Positions 1-5,365 of a stretch of 12,858 nucleotides of DNA are shown here, one piece after another. The notes below the pieces were generated by a model. The model was not told the DNA's origin, did no database searches, and saw only the letters and a program-made list of their open reading frames with translations. A program made the position numbers and the translations under genes. Within the stretch, counting starts at the first letter, position 1; each line of letters opens with the position of its first letter. Source of the DNA: Frankiaceae bacterium. GTDB taxonomy: Bacteria; Actinomycetota; Actinomycetes; JADGOU01. The stretch lies in assembly GCA_017882835.1 (NCBI GenBank), contig JADGOU010000050.1, positions 1 through 12,858 on the forward strand, in the 5' to 3' direction.

Positions 1-206
1 CGCTCGGGGCAACCAGCTTCACCCGGCTACGACACAGTCAAGTCCTGCCCATCGGCAGTTTCACCGGCTCGCCCAAGGAAGCGCTCGACTGCGCCCACGG
101 CTTCCACTTGGCCGGCCCGACGCTCTGATCTGACGAGCCGACGGCGCGCCTCACCCATCCCCTGCCTATCCCCCCACGCAATTTCGGCCCCGACCCCCGA
201 CCACTT

Positions 207-575
207 GTGACCGCGCTGGTCAACACCTCGGTGCTGATCGACTACTTGCGCGGCCGGGCTGCTGACGAGCTTGTCGAGCAGGAGCGTGCGGCCGCACCAT
301 TGCAGGCCAGCCAGATCACCCGCTGGGAAATACTTGCTGGGAGGCGGACAGCCGAAGAGGACGGAACCCGCTCGTTGTTGTTGCCCCCTCGGCTGGCATC
401 CGGTCGACGTAGCGGTGGCCGAGGAGGCGGGCGCTCTGGGTCGTCGGTGGCTTGCCAGTCATCACCCGATCTACAGCGCTGACCTCGCCGCCACCACCAT
501 CCTCAACAGCTCGCGGCTGCTGACGAGCAACGTGCGGCACTTCCCTATGTTCCGAACCTACGCACGCCGTACTGA
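207..575 (+). pseudogene. VapC-type PIN-domain toxin, frameshifted relic
   Basis: The first frame, from GTG 207, starts MTALVNTSVLIDYLRG, a typical PIN-domain opening with the first acidic residue at D12. The second acidic position follows at E41 (RWEILAG). Homology then jumps to the next frame near 376-394, by a C-rich run: WHPVDVAVAEEAGALGRRWL, then SADLAATT, then LLTSNVRHFPMF. A last shift near 555 would give LRTPY and a stop at 573-575, the usual end of such toxins. PIN toxins are Mg-dependent RNases normally paired with a VapB antitoxin. The GTG lies in a GTGA overlap (TGA 208-210), as in vapBC operons, but I see no antitoxin-like sequence in 1-206. The DLAATT stretch also looks shortened compared with the usual D-x-x-IAATA pattern. 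At least two frame breaks make an active toxin unlikely, unless they are sequencing errors. Confidence 0.75.
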
Positions 576-669
576 CACAGCCAACCGACCCCCATGTCGC
601 GGCACCGTGCTGGCCGCCCCCTCGGGCAGGTGGCCGCTGGACGTCGCCGCAAGCAGTCCTGGGTCTGCG

Positions 670-867
670 TCAGCTCTCCTGGACCGGGCGAACACCTTGA
701 CCAACGAACCGCTGACCAACGAACCGCTGACCAACGAACCGCAGCAGGAAGTGCCGGGTGCAGGAGTTGCAGGCGAACCGGCCCGGCTCGTCGCCGTCCG
801 GCTCGATGTCCTCCTCGCCGCAGTACGGGCAGTAGAAGGGAACCGCCCGCCCGGTCGGCACCGTCAC
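670..867 (-). CDS. Small C4 zinc-ribbon protein downstream of sulfite reductase
   Basis: This 65-residue protein has two CxxC pairs, C13-P-Y-C16 and C33-N-S-C36, which form a classic zinc-ribbon layout (CPYCGEED, then ACNSCTRHF). Small proteins of this kind commonly sit beside the sulfite reductase gene in actinomycete sulfate-assimilation clusters. No function is established that I know of; a role tied to the reductase is inferred from position only. The start is GTG 865-867, 10 nt past the sulfite reductase stop, so translation is probably coupled. The C-terminus is odd: after FLLRFVGQ the pentapeptide RFVGQ is repeated (residues 43-57) by an in-frame 15-bp DNA repeat, then a tail GVRPVQES. 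The conserved part appears to end near the first FVG, so the repeats are likely a recent lineage-specific extension. Zinc binding is inferred from spacing. Confidence 0.8.
   Translation of the reverse strand: MTVPTGRAVPFYCPYCGEEDIEPDGDEPGRFACNSCTRHFLLRFVGQRFVGQRFVGQGVRPVQES
699..743. repeat. 15-bp in-frame tandem repeat, three copies
   Basis: The unit gaccaacgaaccgct occurs at 699-713 and 714-728, and at 729-742 with only its last base changed. Read on the minus strand it encodes RFVGQ repeats at the C-terminal end of the zinc-ribbon protein. Fifteen bases is a multiple of three, so changes in copy number keep the frame and alter only protein length. Confidence 0.95.
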
Positions 868-882
868 GTCGGCACCGTCACG
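855..882. repeat. 14-bp tandem duplication over the zinc-ribbon start codon
   Basis: The sequence tcggcaccgtcacg is present twice in a row (855-868 and 869-882). On the minus strand each copy contains GTGACGGTGCCGA. The copy nearer the sulfite reductase gene overlaps that gene's TGA stop (878-880) in a GTGA arrangement, but reads only five codons before a stop. The second copy supplies the productive GTG at 865-867. The duplication length is not a multiple of three, so the two starts are in different frames. Confidence 0.9.
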
Positions 883-2524
883 TAAGCTGGTTCTCGGACG
901 CCCGGGCTACCCAGGTGGCGAAGGTCTCGGCCTCCGCCCGGTCGGCGGTGTAGCGGCGCAGCACCCGCTCGACGTAGTCGGGCAGTTCGTCCGCGGTCAC
1001 CTTGAGCCCGCGCAGCTTGCGCCCGAGGCCGGCGTCGACGCCATAGTGGCCGCCGAGGTGCACCTGGAAGCCCTCGACCTGCTGGCCGCCGCGGTCGCGC
1101 ACGATCGAGCCCTTCAGCCCGATGTCAGCAAGCTGGAATCGCGCGCAGGCGTTCGGGCAGCCGTTGAGGTTGATGCCGATCGGCTCGGTGAACTCCGGCA
1201 ACCGCTGCTCGAGCTCGCGGTAGAGCCAGTCGGCGCGGCCCTTGGTCTCCACGATCGCCAGCTTGCAGAACTCGATGCCGGTGCAGGCCATCGTCCCGCG
1301 GCGGAAGACGCTGGGCCGCACCCGCAGGTCGGCAGCCTCCAGCCCGTCGACCAGCGGCTTCACTCGGTCCTCACCTACGTCGAGGATGACCAGCTTCTGC
1401 TCAGCGGTGGCCCGCACCCGGGCGCTGCCGTGGCTCTCGGCCAGGTCGGCCACACCTCGGAGCTGAGTGCCCGACGTCCGGCCGGCCCGAGCGGCGAAGC
1501 CGACGTAGTACCGGCCGTCGACCTGGCGGTGCACGCCGACGTGGTCCCGGTTGCCCGACCGTGGCGGGTCGGGCGCCGGACCGTCCGACAGGGCAGACTT
1601 CAGGTACTCCTTCTCCAGCACCTCGCGGAAACGCTGCGGCCCCCAGTCGGCAACCAGGAACTTGAGCCGAGCGCGGTTGCGCGAGCGCCGGTAGCCATAG
1701 TCCCGAAAGACGCTGGTGACGCCGGCCCAAACCGCCGGCACCCGCGTCGGCTCCACGAAGGCGCCTAGCCGCACCGCGAGCTTGGGGTTGGTGGACAGCC
1801 CGCCGCCGACCCAGAGGTCGAAGCCCGGTACGCCGTCCGGGCCGAGCACCCCGACGAAGGACACGTCGTTGATCTCGTGGGCCGTGCACTGGTTGGCGCA
1901 ACCGGACATCGCCGTCTTGAATTTGCGCGGCAGGTTGGAGAACGCCGGGTCGCCGACGTAGCGATGCTCGGTGGCGAGCAGCGGCGCGGTGGCGTCGAGC
2001 ACCTCGGCGGCGTCGATGCCGGCCAGCGGGCAGCCGAGCATGTTGCGTGGGGTGTCGCCGCAGGCCTCGGTGGTGGACAGCCCGACCGCCTCCAGCGCCG
2101 TCCAGATCGCTGGCACGTCCTCGATCCGGATCCAGTGCAGCTGGACGTTCTGCCGGTCGGTGACGTCCGCGACGTCGCGGCCGTAGCGAGTGGCGATGTC
2201 GGCGATGACCCGCAGCTGTGCGGTGGACAGCTGACCACCGGGAATGCGCACCCGGAGCATGAAGAATTCGTCTTCCAACTCTTCGGGCTCGAGCACCGCG
2301 GTGCGCCCGCCGTCGATGCCGGCGCGCCGCTGCGTGTAGAGCCCCCACCACCGGAACCGCCCGCGCAGGTCGGCGGGGTCGATCGAGTCGAAGCCGCGAC
2401 GGGAGTAGATGTCGAGGATGCGCGCCCGGACGGCGAGGCCGTCGTCGTCCCGCTTCATCCGCTCGTTGGCGTTCAACGGCTCGCGGTGACCCAGGGCCCA
2501 CTGGCCCTGCCCGGTCGAAGGCAT
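878..2524 (-). CDS. nirA: Ferredoxin-dependent assimilatory sulfite reductase
   Basis: This 548-residue siroheme/4Fe-4S enzyme reduces sulfite to sulfide with six electrons, normally from ferredoxin, in the cytoplasm. It contains the two repeated ferredoxin-like and siroheme-binding halves of the nitrite/sulfite reductase family. Cluster and siroheme ligands are visible as C414-x5-C420 (CTGIEFC) and C456-x3-C460 (CPNAC). Y63 (WGLYTQR) and C155 (EACGDTPRN) match the tyrosine and cysteine that form a covalent link near the siroheme in the M. tuberculosis enzyme, with the same 92-residue spacing. This favours sulfite reductase over nitrite reductase. The ATG at 2522-2524 is preceded by AGGA six bases upstream, and the conserved GQWALGHREPLN follows at once. 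A leader peptide lies 88 bases upstream and the zinc-ribbon gene directly downstream. The gene is also called sir or cysI in related genomes. Confidence 0.95.
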   Translation of the reverse strand: MPSTGQGQWALGHREPLNANERMKRDDDGLAVRARILDIYSRRGFDSIDPADLRGRFRWWGLYTQRRAGIDGGRTAVLEPEELEDEFFMLRVRIPGGQLSTAQLRVIADIATRYGRDVADVTDRQNVQLHWIRIEDVPAIWTALEAVGLSTTEACGDTPRNMLGCPLAGIDAAEVLDATAPLLATEHRYVGDPAFSNLPRKFKTAMSGCANQCTAHEINDVSFVGVLGPDGVPGFDLWVGGGLSTNPKLAVRLGAFVEPTRVPAVWAGVTSVFRDYGYRRSRNRARLKFLVADWGPQRFREVLEKEYLKSALSDGPAPDPPRSGNRDHVGVHRQVDGRYYVGFAARAGRTSGTQLRGVADLAESHGSARVRATAEQKLVILDVGEDRVKPLVDGLEAADLRVRPSVFRRGTMACTGIEFCKLAIVETKGRADWLYRELEQRLPEFTEPIGINLNGCPNACARFQLADIGLKGSIVRDRGGQQVEGFQVHLGGHYGVDAGLGRKLRGLKVTADELPDYVERVLRRYTADRAEAETFATWVARASENQLT

Positions 2525-2719
2525 GAGAAGTCCTGTCAGCTCGGGATTCTGGTACGGCGACGCGCGCGGCGGGGACTACGGCCCAGCGACTCAACAGCGG
2601 AGCGCCGAATGGTCAGCGGGCGGACGGACAACCCGCGCTGATGACGCGCTGCAGGTCGACGTGGCGTCGCTGCACGAGCAGCGGGCGCACCAGCACGGAC
2701 CCGGTCATGGTGGACAAGC
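2525..2719. promoter_or_regulatory. Divergent control region between sulfite reductase and cysH
   Basis: This stretch separates the divergent nirA and cysH genes and must hold both promoters unless transcription starts inside the coding regions. It contains the minus-strand leader peptide at 2613-2708. The leader ATG (2706-2708) and cysH ATG (2720) are only 11 bases apart, so the 5' ends of the two transcripts probably overlap. A ribosome site for cysH is visible as GGTGGA at 2709-2714. I could not pick out convincing -35/-10 boxes or a repressor palindrome by eye. Confidence 0.55.
2613..2708 (-). CDS. Leader peptide (HVDLQRV type) upstream of sulfite reductase
   Basis: This short frame of 31 codons has the core QRRHVDLQRV followed by ISAGC and a basic end PSAR. 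Actinomycete genomes contain many such peptides, often annotated only as putative leader peptides, with an R-x-HVDL-x-R core and a late cysteine ahead of sulfur genes. It reads toward nirA, whose start is 88 bases beyond its stop. Its core matches the second leader at 3559-3651 in DNA as well as protein, sharing gtcgacctgcagcg. No ribosome site precedes ATG 2706-2708, so it may be leaderless, or start at a GTG inside (for example 2694-2696). A cis-acting role sensing cysteine or another sulfur metabolite is inferred. Cysteine-responsive attenuation by short reading frames is known in mycobacteria, though those carry cysteine runs and this one has a single cysteine. Confidence 0.7.
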   Translation of the reverse strand: MTGSVLVRPLLVQRRHVDLQRVISAGCPSAR

Positions 2720-3475
2720 ATGACAGACTCGATGACTGTGCGCCCAACCGCTCGGCCGCAAACCGCGACTGTCGCCGGGCCCTCATCGGCTCCGGAACAG
2801 CTGAGGGCCGTCGCAATGACCGCCGGTCGCGACCTCGACAGCGCGACGCCGCCGGAGATCCTCGGCTGGGCGCTGGACCGCTGGCATCCCCGGCTGGCCA
2901 TCGCCTCGTCGATGGCGGATGCCGTGCTGGTGCACATGACATCGCGGCTTCGCCCCGACGTACCGGTGGTCTTTCTCGACACCGGCTACCACTTCGCCGA
3001 GACGATCGGCACTCGGGATGCGGTCGCGGCGATCTACCCGGTCGAGGTCATCACCATCACCCCGGCATTGACCGTGGCCGAGCAGGACGCCGAGCTCGGT
3101 CCCCGGCTGCACGAACGAGACCCGGACCGCTGCTGCGTGCTGCGCAAAGTCGAGCCGCTGGAGCGGGCATTGGCGCCGTACGTCGCCTGGGCGTCGGGCA
3201 TCCGCCGGGACGAGGCGGCGACCCGGCGCGACGTCCGGGTGGTGGACTGGGATGCCAAGCGGGGCAAGGTGAAGGTGAACCCGCTGGCAGCCTGGACCGC
3301 CGCCGACGTCGAGGACTACATCGCCGAGCACGGCGTGCTGGTCAACCCGCTGCTGTCCGCCGGCTATGGCTCCATCGGCTGCGCGCCGTGCACCCACGCG
3401 GTAGCCCCAGGCTCCGACCCGCGCAGCGGCCGGTGGGCCGGCGCGGCCAAGATCGAGTGCGGTCTGCACCTGTGA
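2720..3475 (+). CDS. cysH: Adenylylsulfate (APS) reductase, Fe-S type
   Basis: This 251-residue PAPS/APS-reductase family protein reduces adenylylsulfate to sulfite and AMP with thioredoxin as electron donor. Nucleotide-binding segments are SSMADAVLVHM (63-73), FLDTGYHFAET (85-95) and SGIRRDE (159-165). Cysteines C138-C139 (RCCVLRKVEPL) and C221-x2-C224 (GCAPC) match the four ligands of the 4Fe-4S cluster that marks APS reductases. C247 in the ECGLH tail is the catalytic thiol. These positions run two residues behind those known for the M. tuberculosis enzyme. PAPS-specific reductases lack the cluster cysteines, so APS is the likely substrate. The start ATG 2720 has GGTGGA five bases upstream; M5 (2732) is an alternative. 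The gene is divergent from nirA and is followed by 322 bases with a leader peptide before cysC. Confidence 0.93.
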   Translation: MTDSMTVRPTARPQTATVAGPSSAPEQLRAVAMTAGRDLDSATPPEILGWALDRWHPRLAIASSMADAVLVHMTSRLRPDVPVVFLDTGYHFAETIGTRDAVAAIYPVEVITITPALTVAEQDAELGPRLHERDPDRCCVLRKVEPLERALAPYVAWASGIRRDEAATRRDVRVVDWDAKRGKVKVNPLAAWTAADVEDYIAEHGVLVNPLLSAGYGSIGCAPCTHAVAPGSDPRSGRWAGAAKIECGLHL

Positions 3476-3558
3476 CGCGACCAGTGACTGCAGCGGCGCG
3501 CGGTGGGATGCCGCCCCGGATTCGACAGCGGTACGGCGGTGTGTCAGCCTTCGCAACC

Positions 3559-3651
3559 ATGACTCCGACCGTGGCCTTGGTCGCCCGGCTGCATGTCGAC
3601 CTGCAGCGGGTATCCAGCGCGGTCTGTCTACCGACCATCTCGGTTCGGTAG
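3559..3651 (+). CDS. Leader peptide (HVDLQRV type) upstream of the cysC operon
   Basis: This short frame of 30 codons begins MTPTVALVARL. Its core HVDLQRVSSAVC matches the leader ahead of sulfite reductase (HVDLQRVISAGC), with conserved DNA around gtcgacctgcagcg. It reads toward cysC, whose GTG start lies 146 bases past its TAG stop. As in the other leader, ACC directly precedes ATG and no ribosome site is visible, which would suit a leaderless or weakly translated regulatory peptide. Sharing one motif in front of two sulfur transcription units of opposite strand supports a real regulatory element and not a chance frame. The sensed metabolite is unknown; cysteine is the obvious candidate, given the conserved Cys near the end. 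Confidence 0.72.
   Translation: MTPTVALVARLHVDLQRVSSAVCLPTISVR
3628..3651 (+). promoter_or_regulatory. Hairpin overlapping the leader-peptide stop
   Basis: The arms ctaccga (3628-3634) and tcggtag (3645-3651) pair perfectly over 7 bp with a 10-base loop. The right arm contains the TAG stop of the leader peptide. A ribosome finishing or stalling in the leader would therefore disrupt this stem, which is the geometry expected of translation-controlled attenuation. No function has been shown. Confidence 0.4.
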
Positions 3652-3697
3652 CCCCGCGGCGTACCGCGCCGCCAGCCTGACCCTCGCGTCCACCGCC

Positions 3698-3717
3698 GGC
3701 GCACGTTGTCGTGCGCC
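3698..3717 (+). promoter_or_regulatory. Perfect 8-bp GC hairpin in the cysC operon leader
   Basis: Arms ggcgcacg (3698-3705) and cgtgcgcc (3710-3717) are exactly complementary around a TTGT tetraloop. It lies between the leader-peptide stop and the cysC ribosome site. There is no T-run after it, so it could be a Rho-linked or non-canonical attenuator, a pause site, or a structural part of a longer fold. Confidence 0.45.
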
Positions 3718-3797
3718 CACACCGGTGGCCGTCGTCGGGCGGTTGGCGCTTCCGACTTCGCCGTTGTGTCCCCGTACGCGCCGACGAGAGGTCCCTC

Positions 3798-4421
3798 GTG
3801 CCCGCGCTCGACCAGCGCCCCGTGCCTGCCCGGACATCCCCGGTTGACGGTCCCCCAATCGACAGTCCCCCGGTCAACACGGTGCCGGCCACCGGCGCCA
3901 CTATCTGGCTGACCGGCCTGCCCAGCGCTGGCAAGTCCACCATCGCGCTGGCTGCGGCCGGCCGCCTGCGCGCCGCCGGCCGGCGGGTGGAGGTGCTCGA
4001 CGGCGACACCGTCCGCACCCACCTCTGCGCTGACCTCGGCTTCAGCCGCGCCGACCGGGACGAGAACGTCCGCCGGATCGGCCACGTCGCCCACCTGCTG
4101 GCCCGCAACGGCGTCCTGGTGCTGGTCGCGGTCGTGTCGCCGTACGCCGGGGCGCGGGCGGCCGTGCGCGCCGAGCACTCCAGCAGCGGGACGCCATTCG
4201 TGGAGGTGCACGTGACCACGCCGACCGAGGTCTGCGGCGACCGCGACGTCAAGGGTCTCTACGCCCGGCAGCGCGCCGGCGAGCTGCGCGGCCTGACCGG
4301 GGTGGACGACCCGTACGAGGCGCCGGCGGCGCCGGAACTGCGGCTGCCCGCGCACCAGCAGACCGCGGCGGCGTCGGTGGCAGCCCTGCACGCGGCGTTG
4401 GACGGATGGGGGCTGGCGTGA
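3798..4421 (+). CDS. cysC: Adenylylsulfate kinase (APS kinase)
   Basis: This protein phosphorylates APS at the 3' position with ATP to give PAPS. The Walker A loop is GLPSAGKST (residues 40-48). The APS-binding stretch DGDTVRTHLCADLGFSRADR follows, then a VVSPYAG segment that includes the conserved serine, then DVKGLYARQRAGEL and the DDPYEAP lid region. GTG 3798 is chosen because GAGAGG (3786-3791) sits six bases upstream. The frame stays open back to 3711, but that stretch overlaps the regulatory hairpin and is not family-like. The first 30 residues are a Pro-rich tail (VDGPPIDSPPVN) from a short DNA repeat. The stop overlaps the cysD start as GTGA. Since CysH here looks APS-specific, PAPS may mainly serve sulfotransferases. 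Confidence 0.92.
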   Translation: MPALDQRPVPARTSPVDGPPIDSPPVNTVPATGATIWLTGLPSAGKSTIALAAAGRLRAAGRRVEVLDGDTVRTHLCADLGFSRADRDENVRRIGHVAHLLARNGVLVLVAVVSPYAGARAAVRAEHSSSGTPFVEVHVTTPTEVCGDRDVKGLYARQRAGELRGLTGVDDPYEAPAAPELRLPAHQQTAAASVAALHAALDGWGLA

Positions 4422-5365
4422 CTGGGCTGCTCACCGCCGTCGAGCCGGTCCCCGCCGAAGCGCTGTCTGGGCGGCGGCTGTCGCACCTCGACGTGCTGGA
4501 GTCCGAGGCGGTGCACGTCATCCGGGAGGTCGTCGCCGAGTCGGCCCGACCGGTGCTGCTGTTTTCCGGCGGCAAGGACTCCGCCGTACTGCTGCACCTG
4601 GCGCGCAAGGCGTTCTGGCCGGCGCCGGTGCCGTTCCCGCTGCTGCACGTCGACACCGGCCACAACTTCCCCGAGGTGCTGGCCTTCCGCGACGCCTTGG
4701 TCGCCCGGCTGGGGCTGCGACTGGTGGTGGCCGCCGTGCAGGACTCCATCGACGCCGGTCGGGTCGTCGACCGCCCGGGTGCATCGCGAAACCCGCTGCA
4801 GACGGTGACGCTGCTCGACGCCATCGCCGCGAACGGCTACGACGCGGTCTTCGGCGGGGCCCGCCGGGACGAGGAGAAGGCGCGGGCCAAGGAGCGCGTC
4901 GTCAGCGTGCGGGACGAGTTCGGCCAGTGGGAGCCGCGCAACCAGCGGCCGGAATTGTGGAACCTCTACAACGCTCGGCACTCCCCCGGTGAGCACGTCC
5001 GGGTGTTTCCGATGTCCAACTGGACCGAGCTCGACGTCTGGCGCTACGTCGCCCGGGAGTCGTTGGAGCTCCCCGACATCTACTACGCGCACCGCCGGGA
5101 GGTGTTCGAGCGCGCCGAAATGCTGCTCTGCCCCGGCGAGGGGTCGCGGCCGCGGGCCGACGAGCCGGTGCGCGAGCTGACCGTCCGGTTCCGCACCGTG
5201 GGCGACATGTCCTGCACCGGCGCGGTCTCCTCGACCGCGCGGACGCCCGCAGAGGTGGCCATCGAGATCGCCGCCACCCGAATCACCGAACGCGGCGCCA
5301 CCCGCGCCGACGACCGGGCCAGCGAGGCGGCGATGGAAGACCGCAAGCGGGAGGGCTACTTCTGA
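4418..5365 (+). CDS. cysD: Sulfate adenylyltransferase subunit 2
   Basis: This is the ATP-pyrophosphatase subunit of ATP sulfurylase. With the GTPase CysN it makes APS and pyrophosphate from sulfate and ATP. The PP-loop SGGKDS (residues 50-55) and HVDTGHNFPEVL identify the family. RRDEEKARAKERV, NWTELDVWRY and the end TRADDRASEAAMEDRKREGYF-type block (last part EDRKREGYF) match CysD along its length, at about 315 residues. GTG 4418 overlaps the cysC stop and has GGATGGGGG just upstream; an in-frame ATG at 4406 would add four residues and cannot be excluded. The stop overlaps the cysN ATG by one base (TGATG), so the two subunits are translationally coupled. Confidence 0.95.
   Translation: MTGLLTAVEPVPAEALSGRRLSHLDVLESEAVHVIREVVAESARPVLLFSGGKDSAVLLHLARKAFWPAPVPFPLLHVDTGHNFPEVLAFRDALVARLGLRLVVAAVQDSIDAGRVVDRPGASRNPLQTVTLLDAIAANGYDAVFGGARRDEEKARAKERVVSVRDEFGQWEPRNQRPELWNLYNARHSPGEHVRVFPMSNWTELDVWRYVARESLELPDIYYAHRREVFERAEMLLCPGEGSRPRADEPVRELTVRFRTVGDMSCTGAVSSTARTPAEVAIEIAATRITERGATRADDRASEAAMEDRKREGYF

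Larger units (their letters stand above)
3476..3797 (+). promoter_or_regulatory. Control region of the cysC-cysD-cysN-ssuABC operon
   Basis: This gap of 322 bases between cysH and cysC holds the second HVDLQRV leader peptide (3559-3651), a small hairpin over the leader stop (3628-3651), a perfect 8-bp hairpin (3698-3717) and the cysC ribosome site GAGAGG (3786-3791). A weaker inverted repeat, gcggc (3656-3660) with gccgc (3668-3672), lies between. This layout suits an attenuated operon leader. No clear promoter boxes are seen, and no U-rich intrinsic terminator follows either hairpin. Confidence 0.5.

Noticed and set aside
3..128. Open plus-strand tail ending LDCAHGFHLAGPTL before a stop at 126-128
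   Set aside because: It runs in from the window edge and reads a little like a protein end, but I recognise no family, and other frames here are open too; not enough for a gene call.
699..743. CRISPR or iteron cluster
   Set aside because: Contiguous 15-base units without spacers inside a coding frame; a simple in-frame tandem repeat.
1046..1768. Long plus-strand open frame opposite sulfite reductase
   Set aside because: It is a high-GC shadow of the confidently identified minus-strand gene; its translation has no recognisable domain.
1401..2594. 397-residue minus-strand frame overlapping sulfite reductase
   Set aside because: Arg/Ala/Pro-rich composition typical of a wrong frame, with no family motifs.
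2641..3651. 336-residue plus-strand frame across cysH
   Set aside because: Only its last 30 codons (the leader peptide) make sense; the rest is the out-of-frame reading of cysH.
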